Source: Neelides folsomi (Eukaryota; Arthropoda; Collembola; Neelipleona; Neelidae). From it: a stretch of 64,000 nt of DNA. The DNA lies in the NCBI GenBank assembly GCA_034687125.1, contig JAQGBZ010000003.1, forward strand, positions 310,001-374,000. The letters run 5' to 3'. A program made the position numbers and the translations under genes. Positions 12,313-22,586 of the stretch are shown one piece after another; the first letter of the stretch is position 1; each line of letters starts with the position of its first letter. The notes under the pieces are model-generated. The model was not told the origin of the DNA, did no database searches, and saw only the letters and a program-made list of their open reading frames with translations.

Positions 12313-14418
12313 AAGTCGTTGCTGTTCCTTTGAACTTGAACTTGATCTGCTAAACTTGTTATTGTTCTTATATTATTTTTAATTTATAATTTTAAACAAT
12401 GTTGCTCTTATTAGACATACTGTTATTCCCTGTTATGCTCTTTGAATAAAGAGGTTGTTTTATTTTTTCATAATAATTTAATTCAACTTTTACAATAGTT
12501 AGTCATTAATCTCATTAATCCTATTTAAAGTTCGTTCACACAAGATCCATCACTCATTGGAATGTTTTCATTTAATACAGTTTAGTAAACAATAGTTTAT
12601 ATTGCATACCTATTAAAGTGACCCAAACAAAGTTTTCTTAGTTCTTATTGGTAAAGATTAACTAAACTACTTGTAAAATAAAATCTTGTAAGTTAATTTA
12701 CTTTTGATTGGGGTTTTTAAAGTTGTTTAAGTTAGGTACATGGGTTATTACATACGTTAGGATAAGTTAGGATCACAAAATAAGTAGTTTAACTAACATT
12801 AAGTGTGGATACATGCAATGTAGGCTAGACTGGTAAATTAAAAAAACGATCAAAGTAGTGGAATTAAAGTAATTATATATTAGCTAGAAGTTCAATTGAA
12901 TTGAATGAATTTGGATGAATTAATTTAATCTGCCATAAACATATTTAATGCTTAAATGCATTGTATTACCATTTAAGAAAGTAGAGAGATCAAAATAATA
13001 ATTATTGAAGAAAGTTTCGATTAGAGCCAATTAAATCGATTGCAAAATGATGAAAATTGATAAAGGTGTGAAGGAGTGATCAATATGAAAATAAAAGTTA
13101 TGACCTGTGCAATTTAACACGGTTGAGATGAGTTTTACAAATATTGAAAAGTGAAATTATCTCAAGTTCATGTTGGTGGTATCTTCTTACTTATAAATGG
13201 ATTTACTTATATATTTGTGTGGTACAGGTATATGTAAGAGGATGAGTTTCTCCACCTTACGCATCCTAACAATTTGAGCCACTTAACCTCATTGACACGG
13301 TCTGAATGGGGAGGTGTAATCTTCCACTTCTGCCGTATCAATACGTGGTCTTCTCTATCTCTTGTTTCCTATCCGCTTCACTCTTTAATTTCAAAGTACA
13401 AGTAAATGAAATCTTTTCAATTTACAAATTACTATCAATTCGGTCAGATCTTGGTATTTTTTTATAATTAAATACTTATGATATTGATATGTTAAGATTA
13501 AATATAGCCAATTCATCACAAGTTAACCAAATATTTTATATTATGGGCGCTACATACCATTAAAGTGGGCATATACATCACTTAAATATATACATATATT
13601 TAACTTAATATATTTATGATATATGATATTCATACATACATATTACATGTGTCTAACATTTAGTTTAATGTTTATTTAAACCTCAAATCCGGAGAACTTA
13701 TAATAGAGGAAAAGGGGCTTTGACCATAAATATAATAATTAAATAAAAAAAACAATGCCCGGATGTCCAAAGTTTAAAAAGTGAAGTTGTAAAGTCTGAA
13801 GGATGTGTGTAAGTAGCGATATTCCTAATATCTGGAGCGAGTGAAAGATTTGAAGATAATGAGGAGTTCGTTGATATCCGTGCAGAAAATCCCCCTCATC
13901 TCCTCTCTGTTCACTGAGTGCGAAATGATCTTCTTTTTCACTTTTCCTCTTCCTTTCTCTTTCTCCTGCGTAGTTTGCTAAGAAGATGAGATATTACTCA
14001 TATAGCACCTCTAACCCATTAAGGGTAAGTATACATTATTTTACAGCTAAGTACTTTGAGCCTCTAATAACATAAATGGCCACTGGGGATTTGCACTTTT
14101 GTGAGCACGCGGGGAGACTCAGCCTAATAATTCCATCATAAAGAGGATCTTCTCCCTTCTGTCTTTCAAGATCCTCCCTTATAGTTTATATTATTGCCAG
14201 ACGCCACCTCAAGGTCCGGTGGTTCAAAATTAATACACGTCTAACTAACTAAAACTACCTAAGATGAAGTTTAAAATACGCCTTTATTCATACACATGTG
14301 CTATACAAAAGTTGGAGTTTCTCTTTCTTTAATGATGATCCATTTGAGTAGTTAGGGTTAAAAGTGTTGGGCAGAAAGAGTTCCCTCTCAGTCAGTGGCT
14401 GAAGTTCCGGGAGTTGAG
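12313..14418. other. Intergenic between membrane-protein genes 3 and 4
   Basis: An AATAAA at 12445-12450, inside the palindrome CTCTTTGAATAAAGAG, is the likely poly(A) signal of member 3. The rest is AT-rich without supported ORFs. TCAGTCAGTGG at 14389-14399, just upstream of the start codon at 14419, resembles an arthropod initiator (TCAGT), so the transcript of member 4 may start there with a very short leader. Confidence 0.4.
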
Positions 14419-15226
14419 ATGTATTACTTTTACATTCTCTTCACGACCTTGGTGTTCCTATTGCTTGCGGGGACGGGAGCAGGAGAAAACCCGCCGAACC
14501 CTGCCAACATTGCTGAAACAGTTGACCTCACCGAATCCGCCGACACGCGACATGACAGCCACCATCTTGTCCATAATTGGTTGGCCACTTACGTTGCTCT
14601 CACCTTCCCACTTATATTCGTTCCGTTCATATCGTTCTTGATGATCAGCTGCCTGAGGGTAAACACACGACATTACCCGGTCATTTATCGTGACCATGGA
14701 GCACTCCACGCTCCGGTTCACTTCAGATCAAACGAAGGGAAAAAGTCAGGGCTTGTGAATCCTGCTCAGTTGACTCAACGGGTTCTTGATAGCATCGGCA
14801 ATTATTATGCGGATTACAAGTAAGATCAAAATTTTCTAAAATGTATTCAAAATAATTAATATGACTGAAATATTTGTAATTCTGTAGCCAAATTAGAGAC
14901 AGTATTTAATTCTATACATTTTATCAAAACAATGCACAAATTACTTTAACTCTAATTACTTTTGGCCTTGTCTTTAGTTAGTTTCAATTCCCAAAATTCT
15001 TTAAAACCATTTTTTGGCAATAAACTTTAAGTTAGATAAAGAAGAATAAGAATTTATTTTAAACTATTATAATAAAACTTATGAATAAGTTAAAAGCTTA
15101 TAACAGTTTTATATTTAGAACTGGAATTTGTTCAATAAAGTTCAATAAAATGACCAAATTTAAATTAATTTTTTCATATAACGTTTCAGAGCAAGCTTGA
15201 AGCAGAGCCAACAGAGCCCGAAATGA
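14419..15226 (+). CDS. Small single-pass membrane protein, family member 4
   Basis: Not a recognised family. The start is the ATG at 14419; the frame is open further upstream, but only GTG or TTG codons occur there. Exon 1 is 14419-14819 and exon 2 is 15190-15226, joined by a phase-2 intron (donor AA|GTAAGA, identical to member 1; acceptor CGTTTCAG), giving 145 residues. Seen: a signal peptide (about 1-22), an acidic ectodomain, a membrane segment with two prolines (FPLIFVPFISFLMISCL), a tail with His and Arg, and NPAQLTQRVLDSIGNYYADYK at the exon end. A second acceptor two bases on (exon from 15192) gives a different 22-residue tail ending at 15258; I cannot choose between them. Poly(A) signal AATAAA at 15333-15338. 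Confidence 0.75.
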
Positions 15227-15332
15227 TCTTCAAAAAGCCAAGTTTGCCACCCGAATGAAGAAAGTTAACGTCTGAACCGCCTTGTTGTTTTGTTGTCTTG
15301 TTTTATCTATTATTTATTATTAATTCGTTTTT

Positions 15333-15338
15333 AATAAA
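15333..15338 (+). terminator. Poly(A) signal of membrane-protein gene 4
   Basis: AATAAA lies 75-110 bases after either possible stop codon of the gene that begins at 14419. The kinase gene on the same strand begins at 15696, so this hexamer probably ends the upstream transcript. Confidence 0.55.
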
Positions 15339-15695
15339 ATATTGCTTACACCTTTATACATTATAGACTTAAAATTGAATATCATCCTTGTGCGCATTTT
15401 TCGCATATTTTATTGTCTTTACATATAGGGTATTGGATCATACGATCAACGTCTTAACCACTACATGACAAAAATACTAACCAAATTGACTAAATCCATG
15501 AGTTTGAAAATGTTTATAGACTACAAGTCTATAAACATTGCATGGAAACAAAAAATGCACAAAGATTCTTTTCATCATAAAATTCAAGACTTGCTTAAAA
15601 GTTTAAATAAAAAATATAAAATAAAATTCGGTCCAAGCACAATGACTGAAAAATTAAAAGTGAATTAAACAAGGAGAAGACCGGGCGGGACAACG

Positions 15696-16969
15696 ATGCC
15701 TGAGGTCTATACGGAAAAGACAGCGTCCGATGAAAACATCTTAAAAAAGAAAGGATATGTTCTCAATAAAGTCCTCGGCGAAGGATCATACGCCAAAGTG
15801 AATTTTCATTTTTATTCTTAATTAATAATTAACCATGTCTAAAATTGAATAGGTTTTTTATAATTATACATGAGTTTACAAATAGCTTTTACATAAACAA
15901 TGTTGTTCAATTGTGTTTGTTGAATCTCAGGTATACTTAGCAGAATTTCTTGATGAGAAAAATGGAAAAAAGCAAAAATTGGCGTGTAAAGTCATCGATG
16001 GCTCTTCAGCTCCCAAAGATTTCCTTAAAAAGTTTTTCCTTCGGGAGGTTCAAATCATGAGCATGGTCAATCATCCGAATTTAATTCGGGTCCACAGCAT
16101 TCTTCAACGGCGCCTTCGATATTTCCTATTCATGCAGTTTGCTGAGAATGGCGATTTGCTTGACTTCATCCGGGCAAATGGGGCGATCAGGGAGAAACAA
16201 GCCAGAATTTGGTTTTGCCAACTCGCTAAAGGTTTACCATTCATTATATCTTACACTTAAAAATGTCTTTCCATTTCACCATGAATTTAGTCTTATAAAT
16301 GTTATAATGTATTACATAGGTTTGAAATATCTCCACGACAAAGATGTGGCCCACAGGGATTTAAAGTGCGAGAATCTTCTTCTCACTGCGACGTACAATG
16401 TGAAGATATCAGATTTTGGATTCGCTCGTAAATGGAAAATTGGGGATCAAAAGAGTGAGACGTTTTGTGGATCGGTTTCCTATGCATGTCCTGAAATCAT
16501 CCGTGGAGTTCCTTATGATCCGAAGAAAGCAGACTTGTGGTCAATTGGAATTATTCTTTTCATTATGCTCAACAAATCAATGCCATTTGATGACTCGAGT
16601 CTTAAAAAGTTGTATGTGAGCCAAATGACTCGAGCTTGGAAGTTCAGAGATAAGGTATACAAATTTTATACATATTTAAAATTTTCAATTATATGCTCTC
16701 TGAAATTATACTACAATTTTTTATCTTAATGCTAATTAAATCTCAAACCACAGGTCAAAGGTGCGTTGTCTATGGACGTAAAGACCATTATTTACACAAT
16801 GCTTGAACCAAATTCAGAAAAACGACTTGGCCTAGATAAACTTTGGCTGGAACCGTGGATTCAAAGGGCCTCAAATACTCAACTTAACAGTTCAGGCCAA
16901 TCGGTCCCTCCAGAGACCGCTGAACCTAAATCTTCAACTGCATTTGAGCAATCTCGCCCGATCGCTTAG
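15696..16969 (+). CDS. Testis-specific serine/threonine kinase-like (TSSK family) protein kinase
   Basis: TSSKs are CAMK-group kinases needed for sperm development in animals. Four exons: 15696-15797, 15931-16231, 16320-16654 and 16754-16969, with matching phases and GT-AG introns of about 90-135 bases, giving 317 residues. Seen: glycine loop GEGSYAKV (28-35), catalytic lysine in LACKV (K54), HRDLKCEN (146-153), DFG (166-168), then ETFCGSVSYACPE in the activation segment (APE has become CPE), and the TSSK-like GVPYDPKKADLWSIG and SMPFDD. All residues needed for catalysis are present, so it is probably active. After the kinase domain there is only a short Ser/Pro-rich tail. The ORF at 15465-15668 just upstream is not in frame and is not part of it. 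Which TSSK subtype cannot be said. Confidence 0.93.
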
Positions 16970-17635
16970 TCCTTCAACACTAAATTTTAATTTGCAATTT
17001 TTATAATATATTACATCAATCTTTTAATCAATTTCTTTTTCCTCGTCCTTCAAAATTTAACAAGATTCAAAAGAATTATGTAATAAATACTTTTTATGAA
17101 ACTTATACATTCATCGGTTTTAGATAAATAAAAATTCCAAGTTTGTATTTGACCAATAAAGAAAATGAAATATTGTATATACTATATAATTACTATACTA
17201 TAATTTATAATTTAATATGTATTCTCGGTCCATGAACGAGCTGGACTTCGCAGGTGCCATTTTAAAAATTTATTTAGTTAGTTTGCTATTGTAGCGATTG
17301 CTGTAGCGAATTCTTCGTTCGTGGACAGAGAATAAGTATGCCTAGAAATTAGTTTGTATATTACAGATATTTAAACATGCATTTAACAATAAGTATGTAT
17401 TAAAAGTATAGATATTATAAAGCGAGTACACACTTATTAAATGTACTTCACTAGTAGAATTAAATAGAGTACTTGACTGGTAATGTTAAATATTGCTTTC
17501 CGGTCTCACAATCAGATTTATTCATGAGATTAGGGTATTATGTGTACTTGTGCTGTGAGGTAGGAATTATTTATAGTCTCATCTATACTCCATTACATCT
17601 TTAGTTTTAGATTTCGACAGGCATGCACAGTGAGT
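16970..17635. other. Intergenic, with a small inverted-repeat element
   Basis: AATAAA near 17080 is the likely poly(A) signal of the kinase gene. A 111-bp inverted-repeat element lies at 17222-17332 (listed separately). Nothing else is recognised. Confidence 0.4.
17222..17332. mobile_element. Short non-autonomous element (MITE-like), TA-flanked
   Basis: The ends TTCTCGGTCCATGAACGA (from 17222) and, on the other strand, TTCTCTGTCCACGAACGA (from 17332) match at 16 of 18 bases. Both ends are flanked by TA (17220-17221 and 17333-17334), as expected for a target duplication of Tc1/mariner-like elements. The 111 bp between carry no ORF. Inference: a miniature inverted-repeat transposable element. 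Confidence 0.6.
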
Positions 17636-17998
17636 ATGTCACTGCACCAAAAACCGACCAACTGCCATTGCAAATCTCCTTCTATTCCTTCAACACTACG
17701 GCAGAATGAGCTTTACGCGGAGTGGTGTTTTGCAAATGTTGGTAAGTGAAGTTTGTAATATATTCTACCTACATAGATACCCGACCTGTGCTTTTTCTGC
17801 TCTATTGAAGTGGCTCTGAAAAAGCTGGCAAACTCACAAGATTTTAATATCCGACTCCGCTTCTTCGCCTCCCACTTCCTTCGGGGTTTTCACCCAACTT
17901 TTTCTGCGTCTATTGAAACCAGTCAAGATTTCCTAAACATTTACCAGGTTTGCCGACATAATTCCAATCCAAATTTAAATTTTATTATTTCTAATTAA
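17636..17998 (+). CDS. Small unrecognised two-exon gene or leader exon upstream of the K2P channel
   Basis: ATG at 17636 opens a frame of 35 codons to a good donor (G|GTAAGT at 17742). After a 69-base intron, an acceptor (CTATTGAAG) restores the frame at 17811. The joined frame runs through LYAEWCFANVVALKKLANSQ to IYQ and either stops at 17998 or is spliced at 17947 (CAG|GTTTGC). I recognise no domain. The K2P exon begins two bases before its ATG (acceptor TTTTTCAG at 18539-18546), so upstream exons must exist and these are the obvious candidates. Splicing from 17947 would put this frame out of phase with the channel. A weaker donor inside exon 2 (ACCA|GTCAAG) would put it in phase and give the channel a longer N-terminus. 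Confidence 0.4.
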
Positions 17999-18548
17999 CT
18001 TATTTAAATGCTAAAGGGTAGATATAATAATACCACTAACTAATTTAAGAAAATATCGATAGGTAAATATTAAGTCATTGGGACTATTTTTTCATTATAG
18101 TATTATAACATACATAACTAATGTGTTAACAGAATAATATATTGATACTCTATTGAGCAAATCTTTAATAACATTGCTCTACGTTATATACCTACATATA
18201 CTAATATCATTGCATGTCCAAAGTTCGAGTATGAAGAAATCTCAAAGGCAATAAGATACGCTTTATTTTACTCGGATTTCCTCAACCTGGAAAAAGTTTT
18301 TTTTTGCTAATTTTCTCCCATTGATGAGATTATTAGCTTCAATTATGAACTCACAGCTGATAATTTCGAAGGTCATTTTCACTGTGTACATTATTGTTTA
18401 CTTGAGAGTTGAATAGCTGTAATGCTTATTAAAGAGCATTAGCCTTTATTAGCCGTGTTATCACATAATTTCACTCCATTTGTTTTCTTTATGAGGATGT
18501 TGATGTTTAGAATTCAACATTTTTCATTTTCGTTTATCTTTTTCAGAG

Positions 18549-20289
18549 ATGGGTGAAGTTGAGGATAAAAGGGACGAAGAGAAGAAACTTTTAAGGAAAG
18601 CCCTCAATCGACTTGCTATCAGACTCTTTATTTTATTCCTACTTGCAGTCATTGGAGGATTCCTATTTAGAGTAATTATGTCTTCTTACTTCTTATAAAT
18701 GTTATAAATGATAATTTGCTGATTTTTTTCTTGACTTAATTTCTTAATCCTGTAAAGACAGTTTGAATTTTAGATCAATGACACATAATAATGTTATTGA
18801 TAAGATGATCATTCCTCTATTAAACTTAATTATAGTGGTTAGAAGGAGTGAAAGAAGTTGAGCAGAAATGCGGAGTTAAAAAAGTTCGTAGAGATTTCCT
18901 CGACAACCTATGGCAAGGAAGCAGGTAAGAATCGTTTTTAATTTTTTAACATTTTTAAGGAATTACATCGAGTTCCATGAGAAGGAAAGATTTATAAGAA
19001 AAGGGTGAAAAAGTGTGGAGTATATGATTAACGACTAGTAATTCCTTTAACCCTTTGGCAGATTCATGAAAGAAGAGGAATGGAAAAGTTTAGCGAGAAG
19101 GCGGCTATTAAAATTCGAAGATGAGCTTCATACAGCCTTTGAAGCCGGAATGAATTCATATTCTGGTCAAAAAGCTTGGTCCTACCTCAATTCCATCTTC
19201 TACTCCTTGACCGTCATGACCACAATTGGTAAAAAAGGACACGTCCAATAAATAGTACGCTACCACGCTAGGATTAAGTTCAACTCCACCAATGGAGCTC
19301 ACTCAAACTCAACTCACTTCAATTACAATTTGATACAAAAAATTGTGTTTTTCTTTTATACAGGATATGGTCACATTTCGCCTCTCACCGCATTGGTTTG
19401 TTCTTTGATTAAAAAACATTACCGCACTCCTATTCTATTACCAACCAATTATTACATGGAGTTACATGTACAATTAAAGGAGATTTAAATGCGTTTTTGT
19501 GCAGGGTAAAATCTTCACGATTCTTTACGCAATGATTGGAATTCCAATATTCACGATTATAATGGTGGAGGCTGGGAAAGTTCTCACGAGGGCGCTGAAG
19601 TTATTCCTCACGAGGCAAAAAGAGAATCACGACAGTGAGAAGTTCTTCTTTCATCTAATTAAATCCTTCATTTACCCTTTCGTTAATAGAGCTAATAGAG
19701 TTTAGTTAATTGAATTAGGTAGAGTATAAATTGCATAATGGTTTATAATGAGAATTTAACTTCTTAATTAAGATAAAGGCTTAAATATGGAAATGTTATA
19801 TTTAAGGACTAACTATCGATGAAGAATTCAACTTCCCAATTCAAAGTTCTCTCATCATCCTCGCGTGTTATTCGGCCGTTGGAACGATTTTCTTTTACTT
19901 TATTGAACCTGCTTGGGGACTTTTGGGATCTTTCTACTTTATTTTTATTTCAACTTCAACCATTGGATTTGGTGATTTGGTTCCAGAGGTGAAGTATAAT
20001 TGAAGTTTACGTACTTAACATAGCAAATTAATACCAATAAATGTTTGAAATTTTATTTAAACAGAGTCCAATAATAGCCATCATGACTTCATTGTACTTT
20101 CTCTTTGGCCTTGCCCTCACGTCACTTGTCATTGGAGGAATCCAGGAACGACTTGAAGGGTCTTTGGATAAATTAACCGACAAAATGATGTCGGCTATTT
20201 CTTTTTCAAAGCAACCAATTGACCCATCTGAGAATGAATTGAAGAAAGATAACGACGAACAGGAAAAGGAAAAATCAAAAGATGACTAA
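18549..20289 (+). CDS. Two-pore-domain (K2P/TWK) potassium channel
   Basis: K2P channels carry background K+ current across the plasma membrane; each subunit has four membrane segments and two pore loops. Seven exons: 18549-18671, 18836-18924, 19062-19228, 19364-19395, 19505-19634, 19807-19988 and 20065-20289, giving 315 residues with all phases matching. Seen: the first membrane segment (about 21-40), pore loop 1 with MTTIGYGHI (about 123-131), pore loop 2 with STIGFGDLVPE (about 231-241), and the last membrane segment LYFLFGLALTSLVIGGI. The tail ends in a Lys/Glu/Asp-rich stretch. One exon is only 32 bases and codes for the end of filter 1. The extracellular cap region (residues 42-100) has a single visible cysteine (QKCGV). 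It is short for the family but complete. The subfamily cannot be named. Confidence 0.92.
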
Positions 20290-22586
20290 AATATTCAACA
20301 GATTTACTTAAATCAAAAAATCTTTTTACAATTAGTTTCGAAGCTTTTCAATATCCAATACGATGCACATTCAACTAATTCATCAAAAAGTCTTATTATT
20401 GACATAATATTGAATTTTATTGAATCGAGACACATTGCTCTAGTCAATCAAACATTAAAGTATCATGTATTATATTAGTATAAAAAATAATGTATGTATG
20501 TATGATATGGATAAAATATGGATCAATACAAATGGTAATATTAATGTAAAATAGCCGATACTGAAAACAATTCAAATTGTGTGTCTCTGTCTCCTATCAA
20601 TGCTCATCCAACTATCTGTATATTAATTTAAGCATTAAGTAAGTATTAACCTAAACCAAGTTTAAAAGCATATGAAATAATAGTCATTGCACCTTAATGA
20701 ACACATCACTCAAACGTCACAATCTCAAGCCTTAATTACTAAAACTCCAAAATACGCAAATGCATAATCAACATAATTACTAATGTTTAATTAAGAATTT
20801 ATTTTCAAACTTTGGAATTTCAGTAAATACTATTGTTAGTTTTACCTGATTATTATATTTTTCATTTAACCAACCCCTTTATGTTATATCTAATGTTCAA
20901 TTATTTCAAAGAAAATAAAATTTGCTAATTTTACACCTATGTTTGTTTTTCATAAACAACCGACGAAAGAATTTTGACATGAAATAACAAGAAATGGTTG
21001 AATGATGTGAGTTGTAAAGTGAAGAGGCCGACGTGCTTTCACTCCATATTGATTTCAAATCCAAACCCCTCACGTGTCTGTTTCATTCGTTGATTTTGCT
21101 CATGAGGTCTCGTTGGATCTTCTTGTGGGTATGTGTGGTGGTTCTTGGTGTTTTGCCGAAGCAGCAGAGGAGAGTGAAATTGATCTCCTAATTGCCCCCA
21201 TCAAATTGAGTGAAGGTTGAGAGAGGAAACGAGTTGGGGTTGATCGTCTCACCCCCTATTAAATACATTTTATTCATGAGATCGGCGGCGACAGAAAACA
21301 AGAGAGCAAGAGCCTTTTCTCAGTATATCCAGCTAATGTATGTGTGTGTGTGCAAAAGAAGGGATTGCAATGGAAATGCAAAAGCTCATTAAAATGGAGA
21401 TTCCTCCCAGTCACTCAACCTTAAACCTCCTCCAGTACACTCGTAGATTAAGAGGAAAAAATCCAAGTTTCGCCAATTACCCTTTTTATAAAACACATCA
21501 TTACGATTTTCCAATATCGATACGTCTCTTCAATTCACTCCCAAGTCTTCAAATCACGGAATGTTCAATAAACATTTAAAGCGAAGCTCATTGAACTTCA
21601 CCTTCAACCTCATAAATGAATTTAACGTCTTATCCTTCCACCTTCTTTTTCTTGTATAAAAACACTTTCTTCCATCCCGCGTTTGATCCGCTATTAATTT
21701 CACACATAAAACTTCAAATTACTCTTAAACATGAAAATATTAACAAAAAGAAGCACAACAAAATGCTAAACAAATTAATTGCGTTAAAATGAATCATTTG
21801 ACATTTTAATTATTCACTGAGTTTTTCAATAGCACCACAGTGGTTCAATATTATTGTATACCTATGTACATAATATGAATAATTGTCATAATTCATATGA
21901 GTTTGATGGGTGCAGTATAATTAAATTTTATGAGTCTGGGTGCAATTTGAGTTTTGCATTTTATCAATTTAATATTTTAGCAATTGAAAATCCGGAGTTG
22001 TTCCATCCCAATTACTCTGAATAATTAGTCATTGAGTATTGTAATTAAGGATATTGAATTGAATTGAAATTCAGAAGATGTACACGTCGAGCAGTGGAAG
22101 CAGCAGAGGGAATTGATGGGGTAAATTGAGGGGTTTGATGATGGACAAACGATGATGTCGGGATTCCAACGAGGTTGGTTGGATGGGAGCCGGCGGGTGA
22201 GGGAGGTTGGTTGCCGACGGAGTGGTTCTCCTTGATTTCGGTCGTTTAACCTCGTGGAAGATGGAGGGGTTCGTCGTGGCTGGGCCGGTTTCAGCGCCCA
22301 CCCCATGGACCCGAGAATGGAAATGAGTCTTTGACACTCGCCACCCGAGGAAGAAATACTGAGAGAGTGGACGACAGAGAAAAGGAAAATTCGCCAGTTC
22401 AACACTCGGGCTCGGGTCATCCACTTCTCCTCTCCAGCAGATCCACATTCGAACTCCCGAGGTTCGCTCCCACCCAAACTCACCCACTTTCATTCTTATT
22501 AACCCCAATTTGTTAATTACCACCATTGCTAATTACCATTAATTAATTGTTTCCATATTCTAGAATCTCATCCAAACGCTGCCAAG
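20290..22586. other. Intergenic with the probable promoter region of the GH20 gene
   Basis: 20290-21000 and 21580-22050 are AT-rich with nothing recognised. 21000-21580 and 22080-22480 are richer in G+C. The second block carries long overlapping minus-strand ORFs in two frames, which I take as a by-product of composition. A good acceptor (CCATATTCTAG at 22552-22562) precedes the GH20 start codon by 24 bases, so that gene probably has a non-coding first exon in this stretch. Confidence 0.4.

Noticed and set aside
15465-15668. 67-codon Lys-rich ORF before the kinase
   Set aside because: It ends 28 bases before the kinase ATG and is not in frame with it. The Lys-rich translation reflects the A-rich sequence.
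22025-22526. Two overlapping minus-strand ORFs of about 150 codons
   Set aside because: They overlap in different frames in a G+C-rich patch upstream of the GH20 gene, have Pro/Ser/Arg-biased translations without any family similarity, and fit better as promoter DNA.
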